A stretch of DNA of 64,000 nt from Diplonema papillatum (GCA_030068145.1 JAPJBO010000856.1:34709-98708), one strand, 5' to 3'. Shown: positions 52,118-62,365, counted from the stretch's first letter. A program made the numbers and translations. Notes: generated by a model not told the origin, from the letters alone.

Positions 52118-52330
52118 GTAGTATGTGTCGTCTGCCGAAGCAGCCGGAGACAGCAGGCGCAGGAGGCAGGTCTTGCTTTACTTTTCTTTTCTTCATGGAG
52201 ACCCGCCCCCGGCATCCCGACTGTCCAATCACGGTCGAGAAAGGTTTGCGCCTATTGTGATGAGGTGGTTGACCAGGCCCCACGAAGCCTTATACACAAC
52301 ACGGCTACAACACGAGGATGCAGCCTCTAT
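52118..52330 (+). repeat. ~215-bp dispersed repeat (copy 2 of 2)
   Basis: Counterpart of 26213-26430, same orientation. It starts at the same GTAGTAGTATGTGTCGTC text, but the long GTA tract in front is missing. Confidence 0.85.
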
Positions 52331-52334
52331 TCGC

Positions 52335-53310
52335 CGGGCGGTGCTGTCAGCACTTGTTCCGCGCCGCATCAAGTACATGATGCTGGCGGTTGAGGGATCG
52401 GCGGCCGCTACTCAATTAAGGTGCGGTCAACAGTGTCGCGTGGAGGCCCCGCCATGACACCTAAGGGGATAACCCACGTCAAACTCCAGGAGAAACGAAG
52501 AAATGGAAAACGAGAACGTTTCGTTGACTTCGGATCCAAACCCTGGACGTGATCATGGCACTGTGGTTTTGTTTGTGCGTGTAAAACACGCTGCCTACGT
52601 CTTCTTAGCCCGCGCAATACATTGAAAGGCGAACCCGCAAGATCGTTAGTACTAAATAGATAATTGTAGAGGCCGGCATACCTATTGCAGCAGACTTCCT
52701 GCCAGCTCTGCGCAGTTCTCCAGGGCGGGACGTCTAGGTCGTTGGCGTGCATGCAAGCTTTTACCTTACGCTGCGTGGTTGTTCAAGGGTCGAGTGCAAC
52801 TCTTCCACCCAGTGTTTTTTGTCCTGCATCCAAGGGAGTACAGCACGCGGTGAAGTAACGATGTTTTCGGGATTGTTGCAGTTTACTGAGGGAACTGGAG
52901 CAAGACAAGGTGGCTTCGACGACTAGTAATATCCCGGTAAATGGTAGCACTCCTGAACAAGCCCGAACCAACAGGATCAAAGAATGTCAGTCACACATTC
53001 CCGATTCTTTTTCCCACCCTCCCTATTCACCTTGTACAAGTGTTCGGTGTGTGTCCGTCGGGTGTACTTTTTGTCCCGCGACGAAAAACAACCCCAAAAA
53101 CGACAGAAGCGTTTGGGCCAGTTGATCGATTCCCCATTTGTACTTACCCTGTTTCCTTTTCAAGCTGGGAATTCTCATGCGCCCCCCAAAACACGCTGTC
53201 CTCGTCTGTTTAGCCTGCACAATGAAGGGCAAGACACAGGTGCATTGGGTTTTTTAGAGCAAGTAAGGACTATTTGGGAGTGGGTTGTTTTTTAGACTGT
53301 TTCTTGTAGT
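52335..53310. other. Spacer without recognisable genes
   Basis: Nothing supportable on either strand. The phrase GCACAATGAAGGGCAAGAC near 53217 weakly echoes the repeats at 50.2 and 52.6 kb (ATACATTGAAGGGCAACCCG). Confidence 0.35.
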
Positions 53311-53319
53311 AAGCGGTCG

Positions 53320-53440
53320 GTTTTTTGTATAAGCACCTGCTTTGTAGGAAATGCTTGAGGAGACTGCCAGTTGGGATGGAACAAAGGAGGTAAATGTGCT
53401 GTAGCCCACACGAAACACAGGTGGTGGCGGCTAATGCCGC
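53320..53440 (-). repeat. Inverted copy of the GCAGGTGCTTATAC family
   Basis: TTTGTATAAGCACCTGCTTT, GTAGGAAATGCTTGAGGAGA, CACACGAAACACAGG are the reverse complement of the copy at 40760-40930. A short further inverted piece (CGTAAGCACCTGCTTTGTAG) lies at 56440. Confidence 0.75.
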
Positions 53441-53704
53441 AAACCCTTAACCCGGGCGGCGGCGCTTTGGCATGAGCCAGGAACCTCAAGGGGAGCAGCG
53501 CGAGAGGCATCATCCACGCTTCAAAGGCCCACACACTAACACAACAGGTCAAAAGTCCTGGGTGAGAAAACGACACACGGTGTGGTGTAACAAATGAGGT
53601 TGTGGTTGCATTGTGTTTGCCCCTTTACTACCTCTATATTCCCCCGTTCCATTCCATCGGAGTCAAAGCAGCTACGTCGAGTTTTTTCTTTTTTGTGTAC
53701 ACTT

Positions 53705-54200
53705 CTACCAGGCGATTAGCTTCATTTTGCCTCAGTTTTCCAAATTCCGTCTCAATAGCCAATTTGCTTTTTCCGCTCTGAAATCGAGAAACCTTAGTTT
53801 AGGCCACCCGAACCTTCGAAAAGGGGGGGTCCGGGGGGCACCGCCCCCTGGCAAACGGTACCGTACATTCAGGTGGAAAGAGCTTGCACTTCTCAGTCCG
53901 TTTGTCGCGTTAAACATACGACCAACGTACTGGTGGCACTGTTTGCCACCTGTGTGACCCTCGCCCGGTGCACACTCCTGAAGCCAACAGCCCATTTCAA
54001 ATTCATCCACCACTCAGATACTGTGTGCTGGTAAACGATTGGCACGAGTAGATGCAGACCGGAGATCACACGGAACAAGGCACTTGTGTCAACTCGGAAA
54101 GAATCTGTCAAGAATTCCGGGCTGCTTCTGAGCCTCGACTCTCTCACTCGGTTCAGCACCCGCGGCAGCCCCAAACTTCTGCCAGCCAGTCCACCATGCC
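53705..54200 (+). repeat. ~400-bp dispersed repeat, copy B
   Basis: Counterpart of 16590-16985 with a ~60-bp insertion (ACGTACTGGTGGCACTGTTT onward). The GGGGGGTCCGGGGGG...CCGCCCCC hairpin is kept. Confidence 0.75.
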
Positions 54201-54312
54201 CAGCGGCGACCCACACGATGTCCAGCTCCTGACCGCCAGCCCAGCCCTTGACCGCCAGCCAGCTTCCTGGCACAGCTGGCCTAACCCACGCCTCCACCGG
54301 ACCCCCACGACC

Positions 54313-54452
54313 TTTTTAGCGTTTATTGTGGTTTCGAGGTTCGGTGATTTAGGGTCTCCGGTTGACCATTGAGGCTGTGAGGCGGGTGGTATGAGGGTAG
54401 TAGGTATGCTTATACACTTTAACTACGGCTAGCCATGTTTGTAAGTGTTGCG
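54313..54452 (-). mobile_element. ~135-bp oriented repeat, same unit as 13345-13493
   Basis: TTTTTAGCGTTTATTGTGGT to GCCATGTTTGTAAGTGTTGCG. The inner part (GAGGCTGTGAGGCGGGTGGT, ATGAGGGTAGTAGGTATGCT) is the same as at 13.4 kb, which is evidence of recent mobility or duplication. Confidence 0.7.
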
Positions 54453-54854
54453 ACCGACAGCAAGAAGAAATTCGCTTTGCATTTAGCCTTGGGCCCCCCA
54501 CGCGCATGCATGTTGAGCATGGGTTGCCATGCAGCTCGTATCGGTCTGTAATATGCGTTCTTACTTTCTTTTAGGTTGAGGAGGACGTGCGGAGGGTCGG
54601 GTAGTAGAAAGAGAAGGTTTGGCAACAGCAGGTGTAGTAGTAGTGGTGAAAACTCAGCAACTGGTTGTAGACCTAGCTGTAGTTTATGTGTGAACTGTTT
54701 GCTGCTAAAAAAAAAAAAAAAAAAAAAATCATCGAAGGTCGTTTTTTGCACTTTTTTATTTTATTTTTCGAGCCGCCCGGAGACTTCTATGATTGGCAAC
54801 GGCTTTTGTTGAGGGCGCGAAGAGGCCGCGCCGGCTGAGCGATGGTGTGCATAC

Positions 54855-55322
54855 CGCGATGACGGGGAGCAGCGCAGAGAGCTCGTGCCTGGTGCCCAGG
54901 AAGTGGACATGGGCGTCAGTGAGCTTTTTGAAGAACCGGTCGTATTCGTCGGTCGTCCGGCGGAGCGCCCACGCCTGCGAGAAGTTCGGGATGAAGAGGA
55001 ACGAGTCGGGGCCCAGGTCGAACGACAGGTACTCGAGGCCCAAAAACTGCGTTTTCTTGCAGGGCAGCGACCGCACGAACTGCACGTTCAGGCGCGCGTC
55101 ACTGGCGGCCAGTTCGACGCCGAAGTCCCGGACGCCCGAGTCGACCGAATCCGAGCTCGCGTACTTCGACAACCTCCGCAGCACGTTCCGCGCGCCGCTC
55201 GGCTCGTTCGTGTACCGCATCCCCGCTTTCGCCCTCCGCCCTTCCTTCGCGTTGCTCGGGCGATGCCGGCTGGACCGCTCGCCTTCGCTTCGGACGCGGA
55301 TGGACGTTATTGTCGCGCGCTT
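54855..55322 (-). CDS. Probable internal exon, 156 codons
   Basis: It begins after GAGAGAGGGTCAG (acceptor at 55323-55325) with KRATITSIRVRSEGERSS and ends at ATCGCG|GTATGC (donor 54853-54854). Central text: VRDFGVELAASDARLNVQ, FVRSLPCKKTQFLGLEYL, SFDLGPDSFLFIPNFSQA, RRTTDEYDRFFKKLTDAH, HELSALLPVIA. It reads as a globular domain with conserved-looking aromatic and charged residues and GC-rich third positions. I do not recognise the family. No partner exon is visible within 10 kb on this strand. Confidence 0.65.
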
Positions 55323-55329
55323 CTGACCC

Positions 55330-55352
55330 TCTCTCTCTCTCTCTCTCTCCTG
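55330..55352. repeat. (CT)n tract at the exon's acceptor
   Basis: CTCTCTCTCTCTCTCTCTCT lies immediately upstream of the exon's acceptor on the minus strand (as GA repeats), so the acceptor lacks a usual pyrimidine tract on its own strand. Confidence 0.8.
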
Positions 55353-55914
55353 TGTCCCGAACCAAAAGTGAGAAACAGGAAAAAGAAGAAAGCGGGGGCT
55401 GTATTCGCTGGTTTTGAATGTCCTTCAATGCCTGTTGTGGTAGTGGTTGTTGTTGTTGTTTGTGGCTGGTTTTCTGTTGGTTTCTTTCTTTTCTTTGAAC
55501 GAGCCTGTACGCGGGGGAAGATCCAGAAGGAAAACTGGGGACTGTTCTCCACCAAAGCGCGGTGGTCAATTCTTACTGCAACTGTTCATTTCCAGCACGG
55601 TATGGGAGCGTGTTGCAGTGCAGGCGTTCCCATACAGATAATAGTATCAAACTCAGGTGAATGCAGGGACGGCCAAGCTGCCGTGCTCCACTCTTTCAAA
55701 CCCCACTGCAAAGAGAAGCGAGCACTCCGCAGCTTGGCGGGAATGGCATCGTTTGCCTGCGACTTCGTTAACCGCCTTTTCTGCATCTGTTGCTTCCGCA
55801 CGCCTGTGTGTGTGCAGCCAGAGTAGCGTTCTAGTTTTGTCGGAATGTAGGCGCGAGATCGGGCTACCCTTGTACGCTAGCTTGAATCTGATGGTCGGGG
55901 GTTTCCCCACTTTC

Positions 55915-55962
55915 AAGCGTTTATTGTGGTTTAGAGGTTCGGTGTTTTAGGGTCTCCGTCCT
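55915..55962 (-). repeat. Truncated oriented motif
   Basis: CAAGCGTTTATTGTGGTTTA, GAGGTTCGGTGTTTTAGGGT, CTCCG. Only ~48 bp of the 135-bp unit remain, ending at the opposite end from the shared terminus. Confidence 0.65.
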
Positions 55963-56554
55963 TCAGTTCACCAATCCTGTGACAAGTATCAGCTTCACCG
56001 TTTCTGCCAACGCGACCTTTTCCGAGAAAGAGAGGAGACGAGTTAGTTTCTCTCCAGGAGAGTATCCGGTACCCTGTACGACTACGGCGTAAGTCGTTCT
56101 GTCGGACCGCGAACCACGGCCTTGCCGCAGTGTGGACGACTGCGCTGGCGATGGCACAGCCGGGGGGCCGGTCTGGCTGGCGGGCGAGGTCGTCTTGCGT
56201 TTTGATACGCCGCGGGCTCTCTTTTAGGCTATTTCGAGTTTTAAGGATCCGTGTTTTGTGTCTACGGTTGTACCCGCCAGTTCGTCTGCCGGCTGCTGGG
56301 TGGTCTGCAGCTGTGTGTTCTATGTCTTTACGCACACCTTCTTTTCGGCAACCGCGCGTTGCACGACGACAACCGAACGAGTGCGCAGAAAGGGACTGGG
56401 GAAACAGGGTTTCTTCGGTGGAACGCTGTTCTTTTTTTTGCGTAAGCACCTGCTTTGTAGGAAAGCAAACCCGACCGGAGACAGCAAGAAGCAATGTACG
56501 TATTAAGCAGCTGAAAGAGGAAGGCAATTCGAGGGGCAAGACCGGCACTGCACA

Positions 56555-56835
56555 GGTTGCGGGGGGATTGCGAGAAACGTGCTCGGAATGGATATGTGCC
56601 CAACGCGGGTCTGCGCCGTGTTTTCGGTGTCCTGTAAGCCACGGAAACATACGGCGGACCATCATCAGCGCGAACCTGAGTGTCTGCAGACAGGACATCA
56701 GCGCGAACCTGAGTGTCTGCAGACAGGACATGGGTGTAGTCTGGCTTGCCAGGCGCCTGTTCGTAGCTCGTCACCGCCAGGACCACCCGTGCTACCAGAG
56801 CACAGGTGAATCCGTCACGGGGAGGAGGCACGGCT
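56555..56835 (+). repeat. ~290-bp dispersed family, with an internal 34-bp duplication
   Basis: GGGGATTGCGAGAAACGTGC to AATCCGTCACGGGGAGGAGG. Inside, ATCAGCGCGAACCTGAGTGT + CTGCAGACAGGAC is repeated twice in a row (56668-56701 and 56697-56730). Confidence 0.8.
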
Positions 56836-56839
56836 TGCG

Positions 56840-57640
56840 GGGGGGATGGAGAAAGAAAAGGCGCGGCTTGGATGTGGAAGGGAGAAGGGGCTAGTTCCTT
56901 TGCTCACCCCATCGTTCCGGTTTACTGCACTGCCCCTGTACCCGGCAGTGCAAAAGTTGGCGTGGGTACCAGCGTGGAATCTGTCAACCCTACCCGGGCC
57001 TCAGTTTCACTCGGGAGTCGATGCACAAATACTGTCGATAGGAGGGCTTCGCACAGCTTTTCAGGTTGGTTAATGGAAAAGTTAGGTTCAGTTGGGATGG
57101 TAGATGAAAGTGACCCCCGCCAAGCTCGTTCCCCCGTGAGGCTAAGCGCACTGGTGCGAGCAAGGAGCTAACCGACATGGTTCGTCGGGGAAACACGGGA
57201 CTCTCCCTCTGTATTCCAGGAGGCCTACCTCGACGCCAGTTGTGCCCGCAAGCAGCTTGCGTCACATTCCGGATATCCGTAGAACACCTGTGCATCGTTC
57301 CTTGCGCTGGTGATGCCAGCTGCGGAGGACATGTTCTTACTTCTTCTTAGATGTCTTCGCAGACGATACGCGTGTCCCGGAGTTCTCGAATTTGCGTGAG
57401 CAGCTTGGATATTTCGCATGCCCGCGCCTGTCGCCTTTCTCTCTCACGTTCACCATCATCGGTCGCCTGTCAGAGCCAATCTTCGCGGTCTGAGCCACAA
57501 AAGGAACCTCACCGGGAACACGCTTTGCACAGGGTTTCGGGGCACACGAATAACAGCAACAGAGCAGCCCACATTCTGTTGCCGATTGGGTAATCATACA
57601 ACCTATCTCTCAAAGCATGCGACACGAGATCCTGTGGTGC
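56840..57640. other. Spacer without recognisable genes
   Basis: Several short open frames, none convincing by composition. Confidence 0.3.
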
Positions 57641-57653
57641 AGCTGCCGGACCA

Positions 57654-57842
57654 CTAATGGACAGCCACTCCCACTTCCGCCTGGAGCATGGATTTGTACT
57701 CGGGGTGCATCGCGATGATCTTGTCGGCGAGCGACGACACCGAGTTGCACGCGATGTTGATCTGGTGATCCCAACGATTCATGATCGTCTCCTCCGTCTT
57801 GAAAATCAGCATGTCCTTTTCTTGGTCGATCTGCTTTTTCAT
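57654..57842 (-). CDS. Probable exon, helical
   Basis: The minus-strand reading runs MKKQIDQEKDMLIFKTEE, TIMNRWDHQINIACNSVS, SLADKIIAMHPEYKSMLQ, AEVGVAVH-stop. The ATG (57840-57842) is in good context (ACAAAAATG), so this could be a first exon ending at a donor inside GAAGTGGGAG, or a complete small ORF. Long amphipathic helices are likely; family unknown. Confidence 0.5.
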   Translation of the reverse strand: MKKQIDQEKDMLIFKTEETIMNRWDHQINIACNSVSSLADKIIAMHPEYKSMLQAEVGVAVH

Positions 57843-58092
57843 TTTTGTTGTATAAGACGGTATCGTTTAGCGTTTGGGCAGAATCCCGCCGATCCTGTGT
57901 CAACAATTTTAGAGCTACAGTTTCTGTACTTTCTTGGGTGTCTGTTCTTCGGAGGGGGGCGAATTTCTGAGTCAGGAGAGCCGCGCCAGCTCGGACCGGA
58001 CGAGGAAGCCGGCGAGGAAGACGTTGCCCATCAGCACTACGACACCCTGCTGGAAGCAACAAAGCGAGTGCACTTGCACTTTGCTCCAGATA

Positions 58093-58544
58093 GTTTCCGC
58101 CCGCGGCACAAGGACCACCTCATTTGCCTCGTGTGCAAACCGCGTTTCCACGCCTGCAGCCTCTCGGAGCTGATGAAACACAGACGGCTGTTTCATCCGA
58201 AGCTTAACACCGAAGAAGTGGCAGACCTTGTGACAAAGTCTGCGGCAAAACCTGCGGCAAAGCCTGCAAAGCCTGCGGCAAAGCCTGCAAAGCCTGCAAA
58301 GCCTGCGGCAAAGCGGCACAGAAACGAGCGCGTCGATGCACCGTTGGAAAGGAAAGGTTGCAAAATCTCTCGCCCGAAGCTGTGGACAAGCTGGGGGAAG
58401 ATCTGTCGGGGCCAACGGACACCAAAATCGACAGACTACTGCATCGCTGGCATTGTCGATCAGGTCAAGGCGGCGGAGATAGTGCAGCAAAGAAAGAAGC
58501 GTTCTCGCACAGCGGTCCAGTGTGAAGACGACGACAGTCCCTAG
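58093..58544 (+). CDS. C2H2-type zinc-finger, Lys/Pro/Ala-rich protein (3' part)
   Basis: After a possible acceptor (GCTCCAGATAG, ending 58092) the plus strand reads FRPRHKDHLICLVCKPRF, HACSLSELMKHRRLFH, an AKPAAKPAK repeat, then RSRTAVQCEDDDSP-stop. CLVC, 14 residues, H, 4 residues, H fits a C2H2 finger. The frame is also open upstream to 57657, with weaker composition. The basic, repetitive region could bind nucleic acid. The minus strand opposite 57972-58040 also reads well (MGNVFLAGFLVRSELARL), so overlapping genes or a chance reading are possible. Confidence 0.55.
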
Positions 58545-58859
58545 CCTAGAAGTAAACATGCAGCTCTGCTGCCCTACCATCAAAGCAAGAGGAATGCTAG
58601 TACGTACTTTAACCCTTTGACTCGACATTTTGATTAGTGCGATTGGTTGGGCAGAAACATGCAGAAAGGCAGCCCAGGTGAGCAGTCTCTTTGCATGCGC
58701 GGTAGAGTTGTGGATTGTCAGTTCTTCGATCACACTGTTGGCCGGTTGGTTGAGTCGAGTGCAAGTTTGCGGTCTGCGCGCTGGTGGAGGGATGTTAGCT
58801 TACTCGTAAAGGCAGTTGGCTGCCTCATTGGGCACTGTACTGGTACATACTGTGGGGGG

Positions 58860-58985
58860 GTACTATTTTTTTTTTTTGGGGTTGGGGGGGGAGGCAATGT
58901 TGGCACCCTACCTGTTTTTTTTGTTTTTTTTGTTTTTTATTTTTTTGTTTTTTTTTGTTTTTTTTTTTGTTTTTTTGCTCTGGAG
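58860..58985 (+). repeat. Poly-T/poly-G tract
   Basis: TTTTTTTTTTTTTGGGG, GGGGGGGGAGG, then ~65 bases of T runs broken by single G. Frames across it give FFFF/KKKK artefacts. Confidence 0.95.
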
Positions 58986-59223
58986 GTTTGTGCTTTTTTT
59001 CCCTGGTGGTCTGCTGCTGCACTCTTGCTGGCTCGGGGGAGCCAGGGTCTTCCACCTGCAGGCCAGCGGTCTGGAAAAGCTGGGCGTTTTTGGTGGTTTA
59101 GGTGCGTTCGACCTGGCGTGTTCAGGGGGGGGGTATTTCTGGGGGATCGGCCGGACATTGTCCGCGCCACGAATTCTGGTGCCTCCCCTTACCTTTGCCA
59201 CTCCAACATTACAGTGCAGGCGG

Positions 59224-59288
59224 TAATTATGTCGTTTTTAATTATGTCGGATTTGGTCGGGCGACAAAAATAAAAACGACATAATTAA
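59224..59288. repeat. Left terminal hairpin of the transposon
   Basis: 59224-59249 and the reverse complement of 59263-59288 match at about 23 of 26 positions, with a ~13-bp loop (GATTTGGTCGGG). Confidence 0.75.
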
Positions 59289-59402
59289 AGTCGACAACAT
59301 TAACTCCGACAGCACATGGTCATTGTTTCCAGCTAAACACATCACCAACCACCACTCCAGGATGAACCTGAAATCGAGGCCAACACCGGCAAAAAAAGAA
59401 GA

Positions 59403-61148
59403 ATGGATCGCTTCACCGAACCACCTGACATCAAAGCTGTAAAGACCCACGCCAACGAAGTGACGAAACAAGCAACAAAGACCCGTTCAACACTTGCCCC
59501 AGATGACATCAAAGCACTCACCGACATGGCACGACAAACACCGGCTGCTCAAGCAGACCGGCGCTGGAACGGCCTCCATCCGGACAACAAGGTGGGTGAA
59601 CGTGTTGTCCAGCGCTGGAAAAAGTTCGGGGAAGAGCACCGCCGCTACTTTCAACCAGAGACACGTGGGCCGAAAGACATACTCCTAGCAGAGGAACAAC
59701 GGATCCTGGGTCGGGTCTTCGACACCATTCGTCGGACAGGTGCTCCGATCTCAGCTTACATCTTTGCTTGTGTTGCCCGGGGTGTTGTTGGACGTAGTCG
59801 GCCAATGCTGGTTTCACAGGACCGAGTGCTGCTCTTCAGCGTGTCATGGGCCAAGGCGGAGATGGCACGAATGGGAATCCGCGTTCGCAAGGCCACAACG
59901 GACCGCACCGTCTCTGCAAAACAGATCAGGGATGATGGTGCACTGTTCTACAAAGAACTGTCGCAAACTGACGTGGGCTGTAAAGCCCTCCTGTTCAACA
60001 TGGACGAATTCTTCGTGCATTTGGACAACAGCAACCAGCAGTGGACGTGGGAACGCGTTAAAAGAGGTGAGAAGAAAAACATCGCGGTGGCGAGCAACAA
60101 GATGGGATTCACCTGCTCTGTCTTGAGCTCCGCCGACGGCCAGATTCACCTGATGCAGCTGATCTGGCAAGGAAAGACCACTGCTGTTCATGCCGTTCCA
60201 GAAGGCCAGCCTCACGCCAAAATCATGCAGCAACATTCCGAACGATCCCACTTCCAATGCCAGGCAACGTTCGCGGAATGGTTGAGCGAGTTCAAAATCG
60301 TAGTGGCTCGCATCCGCGTCGAACACAGTTTACCAACAACACACAAGGCCGTCCTGATCCTCGACGCTGCGACGCAGCATGTTACTGAAGAGGTGGGCTT
60401 GGCTTGTGAGAACATCTCAATTGTTCAGATCCCCAAGAAGCAGACTCACTGCTTTCAGCCGGCCGATATGTTCATCATATCATGCATCAAGCAGAAGGCC
60501 AAGAAGGCTTGGGGTGCACACATCGAAGAGCTATTCACCACCAGCGACGCAGGTGATGCGACCAAGCAACTGCTCGACGGAAGGCTGAAGGTTCGTCGTG
60601 ACCGTAAATACCGTTACCTTGCCGAAGCCATCGATACAACCTCGGCAGAGGTTGTCGTGAAGTCGTGGACAGCTGCGGGTATTCTGCGGGCTGTGTTCAA
60701 CGAGCCGCCTCCGGAATCCACTACAATCCTCTACGACCAGTACTGCGAACTGGCGAACCTCGAAGAAGATGCTGAAGTCCCTGTGGACGGTCAGAAAGCA
60801 ACTGACGAACCACAACTCGTTGTGCCTTCCCAGCCCGAAGAGCATGCAGCAGAGACCATTCCCACCCAACCTCAGAGTACGAGAAAACGTGCCAGACCAT
60901 CTGGGGGCGACGAAGCAGGTCGTTTTGTACTGGTAAGATCTTTCGGTCGTCCCAAGCGAATTTGTCCGACACGAGATGAGATCGTTGCAGCGCACCGAGG
61001 GAGGCTAAGCTGCTCGAAGGTAAAGCCGCAAGGTCTCTTGGCATGCTCTACAAACTCTTCACATGGCCACGTCCACGAAGGTCTCTTGCAAACATCGACT
61101 AGGTCCGGGTTTACTTGTTGCCTTGCTTCCTTTTTCTTTCATCAATAG
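59403..61148 (+). CDS. DDD transposase, pogo/Tigger (DDE_1) type
   Basis: 581 residues. The catalytic triad fits the pogo/Tigger pattern: D201 in LLFNMDEFF, D321 in AVLILDAATQH, D355 in CFQPADMFI, with 33 residues between the last two. Ahead of it, VSWAKAEMARMGIRVRKATT is like the R-x-S/T-R-K-T segment just before the core in these families, and residues ~30-110 are helical with VVQRWKKF, probably DNA binding. The C-terminal ~130 residues are acidic, then RKRARPSGG and FGRPKRICP. The transposase cuts and pastes DNA at the element's ends in the nucleus. No stop or frameshift, so it may be functional. A stop lies in frame upstream of ATG 59403, although QDEPEIEANTGKKRR in frame before it could be spliced on. 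Confidence 0.8.
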   Translation: MDRFTEPPDIKAVKTHANEVTKQATKTRSTLAPDDIKALTDMARQTPAAQADRRWNGLHPDNKVGERVVQRWKKFGEEHRRYFQPETRGPKDILLAEEQRILGRVFDTIRRTGAPISAYIFACVARGVVGRSRPMLVSQDRVLLFSVSWAKAEMARMGIRVRKATTDRTVSAKQIRDDGALFYKELSQTDVGCKALLFNMDEFFVHLDNSNQQWTWERVKRGEKKNIAVASNKMGFTCSVLSSADGQIHLMQLIWQGKTTAVHAVPEGQPHAKIMQQHSERSHFQCQATFAEWLSEFKIVVARIRVEHSLPTTHKAVLILDAATQHVTEEVGLACENISIVQIPKKQTHCFQPADMFIISCIKQKAKKAWGAHIEELFTTSDAGDATKQLLDGRLKVRRDRKYRYLAEAIDTTSAEVVVKSWTAAGILRAVFNEPPPESTTILYDQYCELANLEEDAEVPVDGQKATDEPQLVVPSQPEEHAAETIPTQPQSTRKRARPSGGDEAGRFVLVRSFGRPKRICPTRDEIVAAHRGRLSCSKVKPQGLLACSTNSSHGHVHEGLLQTSTRSGFTCCLASFFFHQ

Positions 61149-61510
61149 TATCAGATTTATTTCTTCGACGCGTTTTCCCTTGTGCGTGGTGCAACATCTG
61201 CCTTGGAGCGAGTCGGCAGGACGCGGAGTACTGTACCACACCGTCTGGAAGTAGCCTCGCTCAGGCCCACCCAGGAAAAAGTAATTAAGTCCAAAATGCG
61301 GAAAATCTAGGAAAAATGGGCCCGACAAAATTAACAACGACATAATTAAAATGTACTCGAATTAAAGCCGCACTAATTACGAGCTAGACTGTATGCCACA
61401 TCATCGGGAAAAGTGATTGTTCTGCGCCGCCCCCCTAAACCCAACCTGTTCGGCTGTGTTGTTCAGGTGACTTGACTTGTCTGGATTCCCCCAGTGAACT
61501 GCGATGAACA

Positions 61511-61885
61511 TTGAGAGAAACCCAGAAAATGAAAATGCTCGTGCTGATACTGTTGCTGTTGTTCCTGGTGTGGATACCTGGTTGTGAGCCTGCCCAAAAA
61601 CAGCAGCAGAGGGCTGAGGGATACTCTGGAAGCCTCCGAAAGCGGGTGCAGGCAAAGCCTAAATTTGGAATTGCTGCACTGATTCAGGAGGGAGACAGGA
61701 CAATGGCCGAAAAACTACGTGAATATGGAGTGATCCCGCAGTCTATCACATGCAACAAGTGCAAGGCAAAGCTTGAAGAGATGGTCTGGACGGCAGCAAA
61801 TGGTTCTACACCGCTCAACTGGCCTGTTTTCATTTGTGGTCACTGCAAGCTGGTTTACTCTCAGGCTCCCTGCGGGAATAAATAG
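61511..61885 (+). CDS. Zinc-ribbon fragment resembling a Merlin/ISXO2-type transposase N-terminus
   Basis: The frame ends LREYGVIPQSITCNKCKA, then W-P-x-FICGHCKLVYSQ, then stop at 61883-61885. L-R/K-E-Y/W-G-x-hP-x-S-x-x-C-x2-C followed ~25 residues later by F/W-x-C-x2-C is the layout of the N-terminal zinc ribbon in IS1595/ISXO2-like (Merlin) transposases. No DDE core follows to 62.3 kb. The start is uncertain: MKMLVLILLLLFLVWIPGC looks like a signal peptide in this frame, but an overlapping frame from ATG 61504 (MNIERNPENENARADTVA) is equally open. Treat as a fragment or first exon. Confidence 0.4.
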   Translation: MRETQKMKMLVLILLLLFLVWIPGCEPAQKQQQRAEGYSGSLRKRVQAKPKFGIAALIQEGDRTMAEKLREYGVIPQSITCNKCKAKLEEMVWTAANGSTPLNWPVFICGHCKLVYSQAPCGNK

Positions 61886-62057
61886 CGACCGAGAGCAGAG
61901 ATGATTGATCCTTGTTTTAGTGTACATACTAAACACCGAAAGGTTTCCTCGTCCCTCGACTCTTTTGTTTTTGCAGCTATTCTGAGCACAGCACTTGGAG
62001 TATCAGACAAGGGCGGACCTCTGAAGCTCAGGATTGCTGATCTCTTTTGTATGATAC

Positions 62058-62220
62058 CTACCCCCCCCCCCCGTGTTTAAAATCGCGTTTTTCCGTGTTT
62101 AAGATCGCCCCCCAAAAAAACCGATCTTATACACGGGGGGGGACGATCTTAAGCACGGGGGGGGACAAAAAACACCCCAATTTTTTTTCCCGCTGCGCGG
62201 GGCTCTGAACCCCCCCCCCA
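62058..62220. repeat. C-tract/G-tract inverted repeats
   Basis: CCCCCCCCCCGTGTTTAAAATCG (62065, quoted as CCCCCCCCCC + GTGTTTAAAATCG) can pair with CGATCTTAAGCACGGGGGGG (62143), and GTGTTTAAGATCG (62095) with GATCTTATACACGGGGGGGG (62122). Confidence 0.8.
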
Positions 62221-62254
62221 CAGTAAGAACGCCCAAAAAAAATACTCGAGGGGC

Positions 62255-62335
62255 TGCCTTGTGCTTACTTCGAAGGAGGCTAGAGGGGGAGAAACAATAC
62301 AACTACAAAATGGGTCTTTTTTGTTGAACGCTTAC
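62255..62335 (+). repeat. TTCGAAGGAGG dispersed repeat beside the RT ORF
   Basis: GTGCTTACTTCGAAGGAGGC, AGAAACAATACAACTACAAA, TTGAACGCTTACGC. It lies just beyond the 3' end of the reverse-transcriptase ORF, so the family may derive from that element's 3' end. Confidence 0.65.
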
Positions 62336-62365
62336 GCATCAGGACCCCCAGGGACCACGCAGTGG

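Larger units (their letters stand above)
59212..61373 (+). mobile_element. pogo/Tigger-like DNA transposon
   Basis: A complete transposase ORF lies between inverted ends. TAATTATGTCGTTTTTAATT at 59224 pairs with the reverse complement of 61323-61348 (24 of 26 matches). Outer ends begin CAGTGCAGGCGG after TA (59210-59211) and, on the other strand, GTGCGGC after TA (61374-61375). This agrees with TA target duplication and the CAG-type ends known in pogo/Tigger. The left end contains a second inverted copy of the same motif at 59263-59288, so it can fold into a long hairpin. Outer borders are approximate. Confidence 0.65.

Noticed and set aside
55447..55826. Plus-strand frame running on from 54885
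   Set aside because: It is antisense to the minus exon at 54855-55322; the remainder is low-complexity (VVVVV) sequence.
58660..59270. Plus-strand 208-codon frame with a hydrophobic run
   Set aside because: The hydrophobic part is the poly-T/G tract; no other support.
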